A stretch of DNA of 64,000 nucleotides, taken from NCBI GenBank assembly GCA_036365515.1, contig CM070873.1, positions 216,737,376-216,801,375 of the forward strand. The letters are read 5' to 3'. This document shows positions 1-12,242 of this stretch, in pieces. Within the stretch, counting starts at the first letter, position 1. Each line of letters begins with the position of its first letter. The notes below the pieces were generated by a model. The model had not been told where the DNA came from. It made no database searches and saw only the letters and a program-made list of their open reading frames with translations. The position numbers and the translations under genes were made by a program. This stretch comes from Torymus aiolomorphi (Eukaryota; Arthropoda; Insecta; Hymenoptera; Torymidae).

Positions 1-2927
1 CAAATATTCACGAAAATAACTATTAATCAAAACGGTAATACTATAATATTTTATATTATACCTTGAAAATATAAAACTATTATGAAACTAATACTTTATA
101 AGAAAATAATTCTATATTATCCGAAAAAATTAAATATTTAAAAGTAATTGTTTGATTATAAAAACAATAGTTAATATTTTTTCGTTTTGTTAATATTTCG
201 AAAAGATGACACATGGTGCAAAAATCTATGCCTCGCCAAACATCCTGAACTTAAATAAACAGGCAGTCGTAAAATCAATGCAAACGTTACCAAGTAGCAC
301 TGGAGAACAACCACCGACAAACACGAATAAAGAAAGTAAAAAAAAACAAGATAAACTAAAACTAAAAAGTTAAAAGTCACGGTCAGTACACCACCGCGCC
401 TCAACGACGCTTGCCCAACTAAGAAGCCTCACGGATGACGGACGGGACTTTATATACTCGGGGGCCGGCGAATCGCCGTCGTCGCCGTCGTCTTCGCAGG
501 GCCCACGAGCGCCGATGAATGGAGCCGAGGAGCGCGCGCCGCGTAAAACTGCTCCTACTTACTTACGCGAGGACCATAGAGGCACGAGAAAAAGAGCGAG
601 AGCAAGAGAGAGACAGAGGAAGATGTCGCATGCAGCCACGACGATTGCGCGTAACGAGGCACGACTTGGCTCCCGTGCACGCTTAACTCGCTCTATGGGG
701 CCTCCTCCCGCGTCTATATAGTATGGCACGCGACAACCCCGCTACGTTGTATATACAGGCGACGAATGGCTCGAGCGCGGCGTATGTACAAGCGGGCGCG
801 AGTCAGCCGTCACATGGCTTTTTTCATGGAAGGATAAAGAGCCCGCGGCTACGTTTTGATGTTGCCCGCCCAGAACGAGGCGTCGGGTTTAATGCTTGAT
901 GCCGACGAAAATGGGATAAATAACCGAGATGACAGTTTGTGACGCGAATGCATGCTATATAGCTTTATTGATAAGGCTTTTCCGTTCGTCTCGACTAATA
1001 TTTTTTTCTTCATCTAAGTATATGCGTGTCTTTTAGTTACGCTATCATCTAGCAATTCATATCGTTCGCTTTAATATGGCAACATACCCTGAAACTTATA
1101 TAATTAGCGGAAACTACGCAGAGATAATGGATCATAATGTAGCAGATTAAATGTTTTCGGATCGTTATAAAATTTTGAAATTGAACAATTTTAAATGAAA
1201 ACTACTGGATTCGTACAAGCCTTTATAGTATATACAAAATATTAAGACTAATATAATAGTATCACCCAACTCTATTAATAATAAGAGCTTTATTTTGATA
1301 CTATAATTATTTAATAACTTATTGAAATTTTGAATGAATAGACTTACATGATTCTATTATAAATGAAAAAGATGCAAATTTTGTTAAGATTTAACAACAG
1401 GAACCTGTGTAATATAATGCTTACCTTGTATACCGAATTTATTTCTATAAACAAACTTATATTAATGAATATATGGTTTTTATAAAATTATACCAATTAC
1501 GCCCATATTTAATTATAAGTATTTATTTAAGAAATGTAAAAAAATTATGAAAGTAAAAACAACTTGCAAAGGTTTAGAACTACGCTACTTTAAAACACCT
1601 TTTTAACCATTTTCTTTAGATTATGTCTTGCCTTTCTAAATTCCAAAATTTTAAGGTTTTAGAAAATAATAGATAATTTTTATAATGGTAGGTCAAGAGA
1701 TTAGCAATCGTTAAAATCATATAAAAATTTGTATTCAAATCTCAAAAAAGAAATAACTATATTTATTCAGTACACTTGTATATTTATTTATATTAACAAT
1801 ATACTTCGCATTATTACTTGTGTTCTCATAATAATATTAACTCTGTTAAAAATTACACGAATATATAAAAGCAGCAATTTTCTCGAAATAAATGAATATG
1901 CAGTGTGCGCCTACTCAGTTTCGAGATTATTTGCGCTGGGCGCAATCGCGCGTAAGGACAGAAACGGTTAAATTTGTTTATATTTCAGTCTTATAGCACC
2001 ACTTTAAATACACCCTTGTCGTGATAATTCAGGCTTGTGCGTCTTCTCGAGCCCATTCGAGATTAAAACGTCGCATGACGCGGGTACAGCATACTTACAT
2101 GCCCTCGAGCAGACTCATTCCGGCCGAAGAGGGAAAATCGGGAAGCCCGCGCCGGCGTTTGCTAAACGGCAGCCGGACAGCATTAATGTATCGCCTTACC
2201 AAATTGACTAATCCAATCTAAGACGGCGAAGATGAGAATTATATTACTCCGGCTCGCGCTTACCGCAGCTGCCGCTGTGTTCCTGTCTAAAGAGTCGGAA
2301 CAATCCCCATCGCGAGCATATATCATCAGCGACACACGCGCTTGCGATGCTTGCATCTATTTACGAGAACTCTCGTGAATTAAAACGACACGCGCTCGCG
2401 GCGCCCGGCGCTCTTTTCGAATTTACTAGCTCAAGTGACGTAAACGCGGAGAAACTCGACCATTGTCGTAGTTCATATTTCACGTTTCCGTGCTCGAAAT
2501 ACGCTGCGCATCCAGTCATTTCCTTACTATTCAGTCACCAAGTATAATACGAGTCAAAATAAGAAACACTCCGATTGATGATTTTCTAATATATTTATTA
2601 TCGAGTTATATAAAATCATAGCTGCTTTCGATAACTACAACTACATTTAAGTCACTACATTATTTATAAATAAGATATATATTTATTCTGATTATTTTTA
2701 AAAGTAATTGAATAATAAGGCGAAAAAGAAAAATATATAAAAAAATTCAATTTTAAAATCTAATGAAAAATACCAATATTTTATCAAATTTACATAAAGC
2801 ACTTATGCAACTGTCAAGTATTTACTATAAAATAAGACTTTTAAAGCGTTAACAAAATTAATAAAAATAATAAAAATAAATGAAGATTGCTATTAGTTTT
2901 AATAAAACGTAAATTGCAATAATGTAC
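1..2927. other. AT-rich intergenic DNA with a CpG-rich patch at 405-900
   Basis: No gene is recognised here. Most of it is AT-rich. Positions about 405-900 are GC- and CpG-rich, with a TATA-like string near 450 and purine-rich simple sequence around 590-625, which resembles an insect promoter or 5' exon, but no coding exon with splice sites is convincing. A weaker GC-rich patch lies at about 2020-2560. Reading frames inside these patches have no domain and look like chance. Confidence 0.5.
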
Positions 2928-5900
2928 TTAAAATAATCTCTGAGAAGTCTGTGGTTTCTTTGCAAATGCCCCAAATGTGAAATTTCGTTCGTCTGAAAAT
3001 GTGAGAAACAATCAATAATTTCTTAAGAAACAAAAATATGTTATTAAAACTTTATGAAAATAATATTTTACTTGGTACTTCGGCTATTGGTTTTTGAACT
3101 TCGTTATTTGAATTAGTTGGAGCTTGATTATTTGCATTTGTTTGGAATCGCCCTGGTTGCGGGTCGTGAGGTACCATTGGCGAACAAATCTTCCCCATTA
3201 TTTTCTCATAATCAAAGCCTTCATCCTCCGAAGCTAAATCTGAATAATCTATTATAACATAGAATATATAATGTGTTTATTATTAAATTATACAAACCTG
3301 TTTAATGTAAAGTACAATTATTTTACAATAAATTTTATACAATAAAACGGTTTACACTGATCATATAAAAGATTGTTTTTCATCTTCAGTATAGGGTAAA
3401 TGATACAGTTGTTGACCACTTGACAGTGATTGGCCACATTCAAAAGAAAACGTTATATTAAGCAAAATTATGTGATAGAGCTTTTTTAACGATAATTTTT
3501 TAATTCTACGAAGATTCCTCTTTTAATTTGTATAAGTACTTTGCTACTTACTAATAATTCGAAAAGTAATTTTTGCAATATAAAAGTCGTCCTACGCGAA
3601 ATCCTAAAAAAGTATGATTTTTATTGAAAACCCGTAAAAAGCGCATTGACAACTTTTTGTTGTTTCAAACCAATTATCATCTCTAATATCATTCTAACTG
3701 TTATATATAATTAAAGTGTCCCTAGAGAACAGTATCCAATTGTTTTATTTAATATTTTTACATAAACTTTGATAAAAACAGAGTGGTCCATAACTATATC
3801 GTCAAAATTACGCCCTATGACAGTGTTGACCGGGCGGAGAATCACTATTTTACGGTTATGCTACCACGCAATCAGTAATTATCATGGTGGTTTTTGCTGG
3901 GTTTGTATTTTTTTTTTCAAGCATAAAAAAGTATAAATAAATCATAAAATTAATAAAAATTAATTAACTAAATAATTTGAAATATTATTAAAAGCAATTA
4001 TTATTTGAATCAATAATATAAAACATAATTTTTAACATCGTATATGTAAAAACATTATTATTATTTACAATTCTAGGATAGATTTTAAATAAAGAATTAG
4101 GATGCCGAAAGTGGAAAAAGGAGTAAAATACCGAAAAACATACGATGAACAACAAATACAAGAAGCTACAGATGCAGTCCGAAATGGAATGTCGTGGCGG
4201 CAGGCTTCTAAAATGTTTGGAGTTCCACGAACTACTTTGAAATTTAGACAAAATAAGCTATTCACAAAACAGAAACCGAAATAAATATTTATTTACAAAT
4301 TATGCATAATTATTTAACGATAATACTTATTCGTTATTTATTTTTATATAGTGATCAATCACTATCTATTAATGGACAATGACCATGTCCAAGTGGTCAA
4401 TCACTATACTTTTTCAGATAATCGATTACTTTAATAAATTAAAAAAAACTTTGAATCTTTTTCCAATAAATTTATTGGTTTCAAAATTTATAGGGTTCTA
4501 AAAATATAATCTATAAGTTGTTATTAGCATTTTATTATATTTCAAATTCTTATTAGCAAATGCTCCCCTTCATTTGCTTAAGTGGCCAATAACTGTATCG
4601 TTTACCCTAGTACTTATAATTAAGAAGATCTATATGCCAAAACAAATTTCAAGGTCTTGAAGCCTAAATATGATACTACAGCGATAAATATGATATTCGA
4701 ATGAAAGAAACACTTGAATTCATCAATCAGAGAAAAGGTCGACATAATTTAAAATATTAATGGCGCGCATATGCAGGTCTTGAGGAATTACTTTAAATTT
4801 ATTACACTTTAGCACATACATTATTCTAATAGAAAAAAACACAAAAAATTAACGTAAAAATTAAATATCACACTTTTCACTAATTATTCCTGAAATCTAC
4901 TTAATTCCGAAACTACAAAAAGACGAAATAATAAGGAATCCTACAACATTTACAAAAAAAATTGAGTTTTCTAAAAAATTTTAAAATTTATAACATTATG
5001 AATTATCTATTTCTAAAAATCTGTAATGTTTTCATAAAGAAATCAATGTTTTCCAAAAAGAGAAAAAAAATTTTATTCATAAATGTTACCTCCATGTATA
5101 CGCTTTGCGAGCTCGAAGCTGCCGCCAGTCTCGGTGATCTCACTACCCACGATATCGGAAATGGTATCCCCCCACATGGTTGGGTCCATCATGGTGACGG
5201 ACATCATGCTGGTCGGTGGAATGTTGCCTTTCGAGGGCTTTATCGGCGTCACGTTGATGATCCCCGATTCGTATTCCATCGACGAGTCGTCTTGTCCGGC
5301 TCCGATTGTCATCATTGTTCCGCTGGGGGCAGGCGCTCCCGCATAAGGGTTTGGATGTGCTTTCTGCTGCAGTTCCATTTGTTGCGTTCAGAAAATACCA
5401 ATAAGAATAGTAATTAATTGTTCAACTTATATCACTGTAGGTATGAATTTTCTTTATTCTGACTGATAAGATGGGAAAATTCAAAAGGAAAATCTCCAGT
5501 CGTAGTATAAATTAAAAATATTATAACATTCGAGCTCCTTACTCGAAAATGGATTGGCATGTTTTCTAAGTGGACACGCTCGCAGGATTTGACTACGGGC
5601 TTGTTGTTACTTTGAGGAAGTCTCGATAAATCCGTGCTCAGGTTATTCATATCTGGAGTTATACGTGGCGAACGCTGCAACTGTTGCTGCTGTTGCTGTC
5701 GTTGTAGCTTTTGCTGCTGCTGCTGCTGATGATGATGATGCTGCTGAAACTGCTGCTGCTGCAGCACCATGTCCTGCGCCGAGCATTTTGCCATCTTCGA
5801 AGGCGAAGGCACGGGCCGGTCGACGCCATTGCAAGTAACTGGACGATGACTGGTAATCATGTTGTCCTTGTTCGGTTGTTGTTGATTTCCTGATAATTAT

Positions 5901-7457
5901 GTTTCACGATTATAAAATATTAGCCCTTTTATATGCTCACAATTCTCAATATGAAGATAAGCGCACATTTTCGCTTTTTCACTAAGAGTAGCATAAGTTT
6001 CACAAAATTGAGACGGGGACTAGCATTTTTAAAGAATTTTTGTTATAAAGACTAGCAGGATTCACAAGCATGTGATAAAAACTAGCGCAATTAGCGATAT
6101 TGCGACGTTTTGCGATCTCTATAATCTTCGCGAAATTTAAATGTACTATACTTCTCGTAGGAAATTAAAGTTGTACGACTCGCAATGTCCCTGCCAAAAG
6201 TTAATTCTTGACATTAAACGTGCGATGCACAATTATTATGTAAAGTAATTGATTGATTTTTCATATCACTTTTTGAAATCTGCAAAATGCACTAAATTAG
6301 ATTTTTGTTACTCCAATAAGAGATATGCGAATCGATCAACTTTGCTACGATTTATTATTTTTAAGGCTTATAATATTTAAACTGCATTTATGGATAGATC
6401 GTGTGAACTGAAAATTGATTAATTTTATTGCTTTATATATTTATCGCAGATTTAAAGTCAAAAACTTACTTTTGGCAGGGATTTTACTGGTTATACAATC
6501 TTAAGCCCACCATAAGTACTCTTGATAAGGAGCGTCGATTAGTCCTTACTTAAAAAAAACTTTCAACAATATTCCTACTGCAATTATATCATATTTTTAG
6601 CATAGAAAAAGTTACATTTTATATTTTCTCACCACGTTTTTTCGCAGTATTACAGTCGTTCATCTGCATCGAATCTTGATTTTTCTGAATTCGAACATGT
6701 TGGCTTTTTAATAATTATCGAAAAAATCATTAGTAAAATGATTCTACCTACATAGGGATTAGTGTATAAGTTCATTTGAAATTCGGGGTTTGATTTCTTC
6801 TTTGGCTGAAAATTAGCATTTATTCTTCTATTTTGCTCATTATTTCGTTCAGACTGTTGCACTTTGAGTGTTTGATCAGGTTGTCCATTCCTTTGTTCCT
6901 TGGAAATGAATGTACTCTTACGAGGACTATAATTAGTTTGACTCTCTTGGCTAGATTTTTTATTTTCCTACAAAAATAATTTTTTAATTGAAAATTCTAA
7001 TGCCAAGTAACATATTTTAAATACTTACATGAAAATGGTCGTATTCTCTTGTACTATTTTCTGTAGTTTGCATATAATTCTGCATATTCTGTATTTGATT
7101 AGATTGGATACGTAGCTTTTTAAAATTGTGTTGACTCACTTCAGCGTCATCATAGAATCTGTTTACCCGACTTGATGCTTTACTTTCCTTAAAATGGTTA
7201 AAAAAAGAATGTAAAAGATGTATACACTGTTGTAATACATTGATATAATGTATATTTTTTCAACGCATTTACCTGAGAATTAGGTTTAACTCTCTTGGCA
7301 GAGTCATCCGTACGTTTAAAATCTTGCGCTGTACGTCCTGTATTTGAGTCATATAATGCCATTTCTTCAGATTCGGGATCGTCTCGTTCCTCTATCAAAG
7401 TTTCAGTATCGTCCAACTTCTCTATCAAAGTTTCAAAATAAAAATTAAAAAAAAGGA

Positions 7458-7494
<37 letters not shown>

Positions 7495-9029
7495 TATTTT
7501 ATTATTTAACAAGACAATGTATTTGGAAAATTTTAATTTATGAATAAAATAATCATTATATTTACGAGTATTCTTAGTCGAATTATTATGAGGAAGCTGG
7601 TCCGTTTGCCTGTCGATATTCATGTACTCTCGCTCTAATACATATGAATTTAAAGATGATGCATCTATAAACAAGACAAGTTTTATTAGTATTTAGTATA
7701 TACTAATATTTGTAGTGAGGAATAAGAAAATTTTACAAAATTATTCCGTACCACAATCATCACGGTTGTTTCTTTTATGAATAAAGATCTGGGATAAATC
7801 TATTTGTGGGATCCGTGATACAAATGGCTTTGTCACTTCTTGTGTTACCTCTTTCGCGGATACTTCTCTTTCCAAATTTTTAAACTTGAAAAAATATTGT
7901 TATTATTCACTCATTGTACGTTAGTTAAAAATTCTGTAACTAATATACCTCTGACTCTAATTCACGTTTCTTATTTTGTAGATTTTTTATTTTACTCGAC
8001 AATTCAGAACAGTGATTTACTTGTGCTCGGCGTTCTATCCACAAGTTGGCAAAATTAATTATTTTTATTTGTTCTCGTCTTTTAGTAATATTATTCAACA
8101 AATTAGAATTGCGTTTTGCTTCATTTAGTCTATAATTTGCTAACTCTAGTTGAATGTTAATTATTAATACATCCGTTTTGATTTTCTGTAGTTCTTTGGC
8201 CAATGGTAAATCGTCATACTCCACCTATGCAGGTCCAAAAAGAACACGCGTTCAATGTATTAACTATATTTTAAGTTTGACTTTAAAAACCATATTGCTC
8301 AGAACACACCTTATATTCAGACCAAACTTTTTCCTGTTCTTTTAACGTATTTTCGTATTGTTCTATCAAAACCTTTTGCTTCATTGAATCATCATCTTGC
8401 ACATCTTCCGCTAATTTGAGCTCTTTCCTCACAACACTTTCATATTCATCAAATCTAAGAAAATAATCATATTTATTACATTTTAAATTTCAAAATGTAT
8501 TGAAAAGCGGGATTTTAACACTATATATCAATTCAATGAACACCGCAACGAAATTTCAGTGAAAAAGGTGATTAATAAAAATCGCAACGCAAAATCGCGA
8601 CAGATTAATCGCAAAATTTTTTAATAACAAAATAAAATTTGATATAAAAAACTTAGAACACAATTTGACTTCTCAAATAATATCAAATGAAGAGATGATT
8701 AAACGTAAATAAGTAAGATCATTGATTGACTTGACAACTAAACAGTAAATAGTAACTAAAATTAAAACGTACCTTTCAAGAATCAGAACCTGACTAGTTC
8801 GTCTTTTCTTGGCTTGATCAATTTCAACCCGAATTTCTCGTCGTTTTTGCAACTCATCTCTAATTTTCTCTGTTAACTTTTGAATTTTATTTCGACAAGC
8901 TAAAAAAAAAATCATTTGTCAATTACTTTATTAGATAATCAAACTTATTTTAAAGATAAAGAAATTGTCAAATTTACCAATAATTTGTATTTCGGGTTCA
9001 GAATTTTCTATTTCCCCAAATAAATCCAT
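2928..9029 (-). CDS. Coiled-coil, Q-rich protein of unknown function, 13 exons, 741 aa
   Basis: I built this model by joining exons at GT..AG sites with consistent phase: 9029-8978, 8899-8773, 8454-8310, 8224-7949, 7884-7752, 7664-7566, 7421-7273, 7187-7029, 6967-6748, 5889-5543, 5366-5090, 3248-3072, 2992-2928. The start is the ATG at 9029 (MDLFGEIENSEPEI) and the stop is TAA at 2928. Residues about 18-210 are rich in K, E, R, L and Q, with heptad-like spacing of a long coiled coil. The middle is polar and Asn/Gln-rich, with a Q/H run at about 490-520 encoded by CAG/CAT repeats. The C-terminus has an acidic stretch followed by FDYEKIMGKICSP and ends with NFTFGAFAKKP. No enzymatic motif is seen. 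The coiled-coil layout and a Y-rich, proline-marked segment (exons 3-4) recall the synaptonemal-complex protein SIX6OS1, but this is only a resemblance. The acceptor of exon 11 is the least certain splice site. An ATTAAA at 2903-2898 may be the poly(A) signal. Confidence 0.8.
3394..4607. mobile_element. TA-flanked inverted-repeat transposon remnant (pogo/Tc1-like), 1.2 kb
   Basis: The left end (GGGTAAATGATACAGTTGTT) and the reverse complement of the right end (GGGTAAACGATACAGTTATT) match over about 30 bp with four differences. Both ends are bordered by TA (3392-3393 and 4608-4609), the target duplication of Tc1/mariner/pogo elements. Subterminal copies of 'gtgatcaatcacta'-like and 'aagtggtcaa'-like motifs are scattered inside. 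The element sits in the intron between exons 11 and 12 of the coiled-coil gene. It is too short for a full transposase and has only a small HTH frame, so it is probably a nonautonomous derivative. Confidence 0.8.
4102..4284 (+). CDS. Pipsqueak-type helix-turn-helix protein fragment, 60 aa
   Basis: The frame starts at an ATG and encodes a basic 60-residue protein. It contains YDEQQIQEATDAVRNGMSWR followed by QASKMFGVPRTTL. This is the HTH_psq DNA-binding pattern found at the N-terminus of pogo/Tigger-type transposases and in many insect regulators. No DDE catalytic region follows, and the protein ends in KQKPK before a TAA. It lies centrally in the TA-flanked element, opposite in orientation to the host gene. 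It is most likely the surviving DNA-binding exon of a transposase. It could still bind element ends or have been co-opted, but nothing in the sequence shows expression. Confidence 0.65.
   Translation: MPKVEKGVKYRKTYDEQQIQEATDAVRNGMSWRQASKMFGVPRTTLKFRQNKLFTKQKPK
7458..7492. repeat. (ATT)n microsatellite
   Basis: A run of about eleven ATT/TTA units lies in the intron between exons 6 and 7 of the minus-strand coiled-coil gene. It is immediately upstream (in gene sense) of the exon 7 acceptor region. Confidence 0.9.
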
Positions 9030-10178
9030 GATTTATTAATCCAGTTAATGCCTCACTATTAATAATATTAACAACGTTATTGCTACGAAATTTTACACTG
9101 TTCAAGAAGTAGACAAAGCTCTCGAAAATCAAAAACTTCAAATTTCTATTTTTATCTTTAACGGGGAACAAACTGTTTTCTAAGAAGTGTACCACTGAAG
9201 TCGGATTGAAAACTTCTAAAGTTTCAGAAAATCTTATTTAAGAAAATATTAACTATTTTTAATTTCGGAATTCTTATACCAATTAGAGTTTTTTCAATTC
9301 TTATTATTTTCTTATTATTGAAAACGTTCTGTAAAAAAATGTTACTTTATATAAATTCTAATATACATATTTGCGGCAGTAATCAAAAGGTCGCATATTT
9401 GATCCAGAATAAAAACACAGAGAAATTAGTAGATGTATTATAACTTTGTTTTTAAAAATCTTTTATTGTTTAAAAAATTAAGATATTTTTAATTTCTAGT
9501 TAGTCGTCCGACACCTGAATGGTGGAAACTCGGCGTTCGAAGATTTAGGAACCAACGGCTAGTAAATTTAAAGAAGAAAAGAAGTTAGTCGATCGAGTAA
9601 CCGTCGGTAATAAAGAATCCTACCAATTATAGAGGGCATCAGCGACTAGAAAGCGGTCTGCCAAAAAAACCCCAAGAGACAACTATAAAGAAATTTTTGT
9701 GCACTACCTGCTTAGTGTACGCGGCTACACGTGCACGTTGTTTTTGCCGGCTAGACTTTAATGGTACACCATGATTGCAGTTATATGTACGGAGGATATA
9801 TGTTGTGTATGCAGCTTTGCCAGTTATTAAATTTATAATAACGTCTTTAGTTTGCATTCGCAGGTGTAACAGAGCAAAATAAATGTGTGTGTATATATGC
9901 ACATACATGTTTGCGCGGGTGTTTCAAGGATTGGAAATAAACAAACATTTTTCTTTTAAACGGCGTTGAAAGGTTAATAAGTATACCCAATTCGCAGTGT
10001 CCAAAATTAGACGTGCATTAGCTAATTACATATGCAAACTTCTTTTTAAATCGACAGATAGGCCGCGGAAGAAAAGTGAGCTGTGAAGTGAGTGTTTGAT
10101 TCGAGTGTAACACGCGCTTGATATCAATACGAGATACCTACATACATGCGCAAAGAGAGCGCCTCTGAATAAATAGCA
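9030..10178. other. Divergent intergenic region between coiled-coil gene and ARMC7
   Basis: These 1.15 kb separate two divergently oriented genes and should contain both promoters. Positions 9500-9660 and 9700-9800 are less AT-rich and are plausible transcription start regions. I see no clear TATA/Inr pair and no additional coding exon. Confidence 0.5.
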
Positions 10179-11129
10179 ATGTTCTCGACGAAGGAGCAGC
10201 TGATAAAGAAAACCGGGAAACACGGGATAGGACGCTTGGATTTTCTCGAACAACTGATTAACGAGTATAATAACACAAAATCTCGAGGTAAATAACATTT
10301 TCTTATTTACACTGCTTTGATAAATAAGAATCTTTTAACAGAATAACAAAGAAAAATATTCCTGTAAAAATACTGTACTTAACTCTGTTGCGAAATTTCG
10401 CTTGTTTCATACCTTGTCAAATTGTAATTTTTTTATTTTTAGGTGCAAAAGAGCAAGTGTTGGCAAATTTAGCAAATTTTGCTTACGACCCAGTCAATTA
10501 TGATTATCTATGGCGATTAAAAGTTCTCGATTTATTCTTAAATGCATTAGAAGATAATAACAAGAAAATTGTTTTGTATGCTATCGGTGGAATCTGTAAT
10601 ATATGCTTGGGTAAGTGGTTTATACTCGTATCTAGGTTATAAAAAATCAAATTTTCTAATACTTTTTAATTTAACTTTTTTATTAGAACCATTAAGTAGA
10701 GAATATATCATAAGAAATAAAGGAATTAAGGCAATTTCAAATTTATTATCACGAACAGAGGAATCCATAATTTTATCATCAATAACAACATTGATATATT
10801 TAGATACTCCGAATTCAAGACGAGATATAATATCACCTGAAAATGTTAAGCATATGGTAGAATTTTCTAAAAGTTCTAATGATCGTATTAAAAATTTAGC
10901 ACTTATCTTTTTAGAAGATTTATGTGGGATAAAAGAGAACAAAGAATTTGGTGTAAGTAATAATACAAATGTGAATTCCAGTGGTAATTTTAATAAATAT
11001 AAAAATACAATAAGTCAAGCATCTGAAAGAAAAAAAAATACAGCTACAATAGCAGTTTCCTCAAAAGCTGCAGATAGTATTGCTGGTACAAGTACAAACA
11101 CATCAACTTTAAGTAATTCTTATTATTAA
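10179..11129 (+). CDS. ARMC7: Armadillo repeat-containing protein 7
   Basis: Three exons, 10179-10287, 10443-10610 and 10687-11129, join in phase to give 239 aa. The start ATG at 10179 opens with [20 protein letters not shown]. The central block [20 protein letters not shown] and the following [13 protein letters not shown] helices match the strongly conserved core of animal ARMC7. That is a small armadillo-repeat protein reported in association with the spliceosome. Residues to about 180 form the ARM helices, ending in [11 protein letters not shown]. The remaining ~55 residues are a Ser/Thr/Asn-rich tail longer than in vertebrates. The TAA stop is followed after only 6 nt by the ATG of the next gene, in the same frame, which implies a shared transcript. 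Confidence 0.93.
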
Positions 11130-11135
11130 GAAACA

Positions 11136-11624
11136 ATGAAGAAAGCAAAAATGTTTCGTACTATGCTTGCCTCTGCTAAAAAGTACTGCACAAAAGTTTC
11201 TTCAGGCTCAAACACAACAGAAACTTTAGAAAATTTAAAAATTGGTAATAGAGTTTCCATCCAAAGAACAGTGACTGAAGATGATGTTCTTGGATTTGCA
11301 AAATTAACTAATGATTACAATCCAATTCACATTAATTCTACAAGAAATATTGTACATGGAGCATTTTTAAATGGACTGTTGTCTGGCATACTTGGTACAA
11401 AATTACCTGGACCTGGTACAGTTGTTGTGGAACAAATAATAAGGTACCCAAAGCCCTGTTATGTTGGTGACACAGTTGAAATTTCAGTTGAAATTACTTC
11501 CGTAAGAAAAATAGTGAAGTGCAAATATACTTGTATAGCAAATTCGGACAGAATTGTCATGGAGGGAGAAGCTAAATTAGTGACGAATGCGAATAAAACA
11601 AAACAAATTATTTTTACAAAGTAA
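11136..11624 (+). CDS. HTD2: Hydroxyacyl-thioester dehydratase type 2, mitochondrial (MaoC/hotdog family)
   Basis: This is a single-exon 162-aa protein. The N-terminus MKKAKMFRTMLASAKKYCTK is basic and non-acidic, as expected for a mitochondrial presequence; a second ATG six codons in could also serve. Residues about 35-150 form a hotdog-fold R-hydratase domain. TNDYNPIHIN contains the Asp and His of the (R)-hydratase catalytic motif (usually GDxNPxH, here ND for GD), followed by VHGAFLNGLLSG and PGPGTVVVEQ. The family dehydrates 3-hydroxyacyl-ACP in mitochondrial type II fatty acid synthesis, which feeds lipoate production. It begins 6 nt after the ARMC7 stop, leaving no room for a promoter, so translation probably depends on reinitiation, leaky scanning or readthrough on a dicistronic mRNA. 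In vertebrates HTD2 is likewise second cistron, but after RPP14. Confidence 0.9.
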   Translation: MKKAKMFRTMLASAKKYCTKVSSGSNTTETLENLKIGNRVSIQRTVTEDDVLGFAKLTNDYNPIHINSTRNIVHGAFLNGLLSGILGTKLPGPGTVVVEQIIRYPKPCYVGDTVEISVEITSVRKIVKCKYTCIANSDRIVMEGEAKLVTNANKTKQIIFTK

Positions 11625-11814
11625 ATGGATAATTGCAATTTTTATTTTTATTTGTTATGTTATGAAAGTTTTTATTTAATTTAGTATTACATCGAAAGTG
11701 TACATATAAAAGTAGGTCTTATGATACATGTGAATGTGAACGTTACATCAGACATTTAGAATTTTGCACAGCCAGCAATTTCGTCTTCATACATATTGAC
11801 TTCACCATTTATTA

Positions 11815-11820
11815 AATAAA
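11815..11820 (+). terminator. Poly(A) signal AATAAA for ARMC7-HTD2 unit
   Basis: A canonical AATAAA lies about 190 nt downstream of the HTD2 stop codon. No comparable signal lies between the ARMC7 stop and the HTD2 start. This supports one 3' end for both cistrons. Confidence 0.55.
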
Positions 11821-11824
11821 CATT

Positions 11825-12242
11825 GGTAAGAGGATAAAGCAAGAAAAGAGCAACTTACAAACCAGTTGTGCTTGACCCATTAAAGCTCCAACATCCTTAA
11901 AGCAAGTATAGTAAGTTCTTTTTTCTATTTCTAAAATATTCTTTTTATAAACCTAATGAATGTGTCATTATTGTTATATAAATTCTTAAGTTTCATTTTT
12001 TCAATACTCAAATATATAATTATCTTTTGAAATACTTAATACTTAGTTGTACATTACTAATAAACTTAGTAATATTACTATCAAAAATAAGACTCAAAGA
12101 CTACTATTTGAGTAATTTACAAATAAGTACAAAAAAATATATGTACATAGTTTTTGAGTTTCAATTTTGTTTCTGATAAACATTTCTGAAACCATTTTTC
12201 GTAGCATCATTAGACTAATAAGTTATTATTTCACAGGTAAAG
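11825..12242 (+). promoter_or_regulatory. Upstream region and probable 5'UTR intron of Fcp3C
   Basis: AT-rich DNA between the HTD2 3' end and the next start codon. The sequence 'tatttcacag' just before 12236 is a good splice acceptor seven bases before the ATG, so a noncoding first exon probably lies within this stretch or in the preceding gene's 3' region. No TATA box is evident. Confidence 0.4.
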
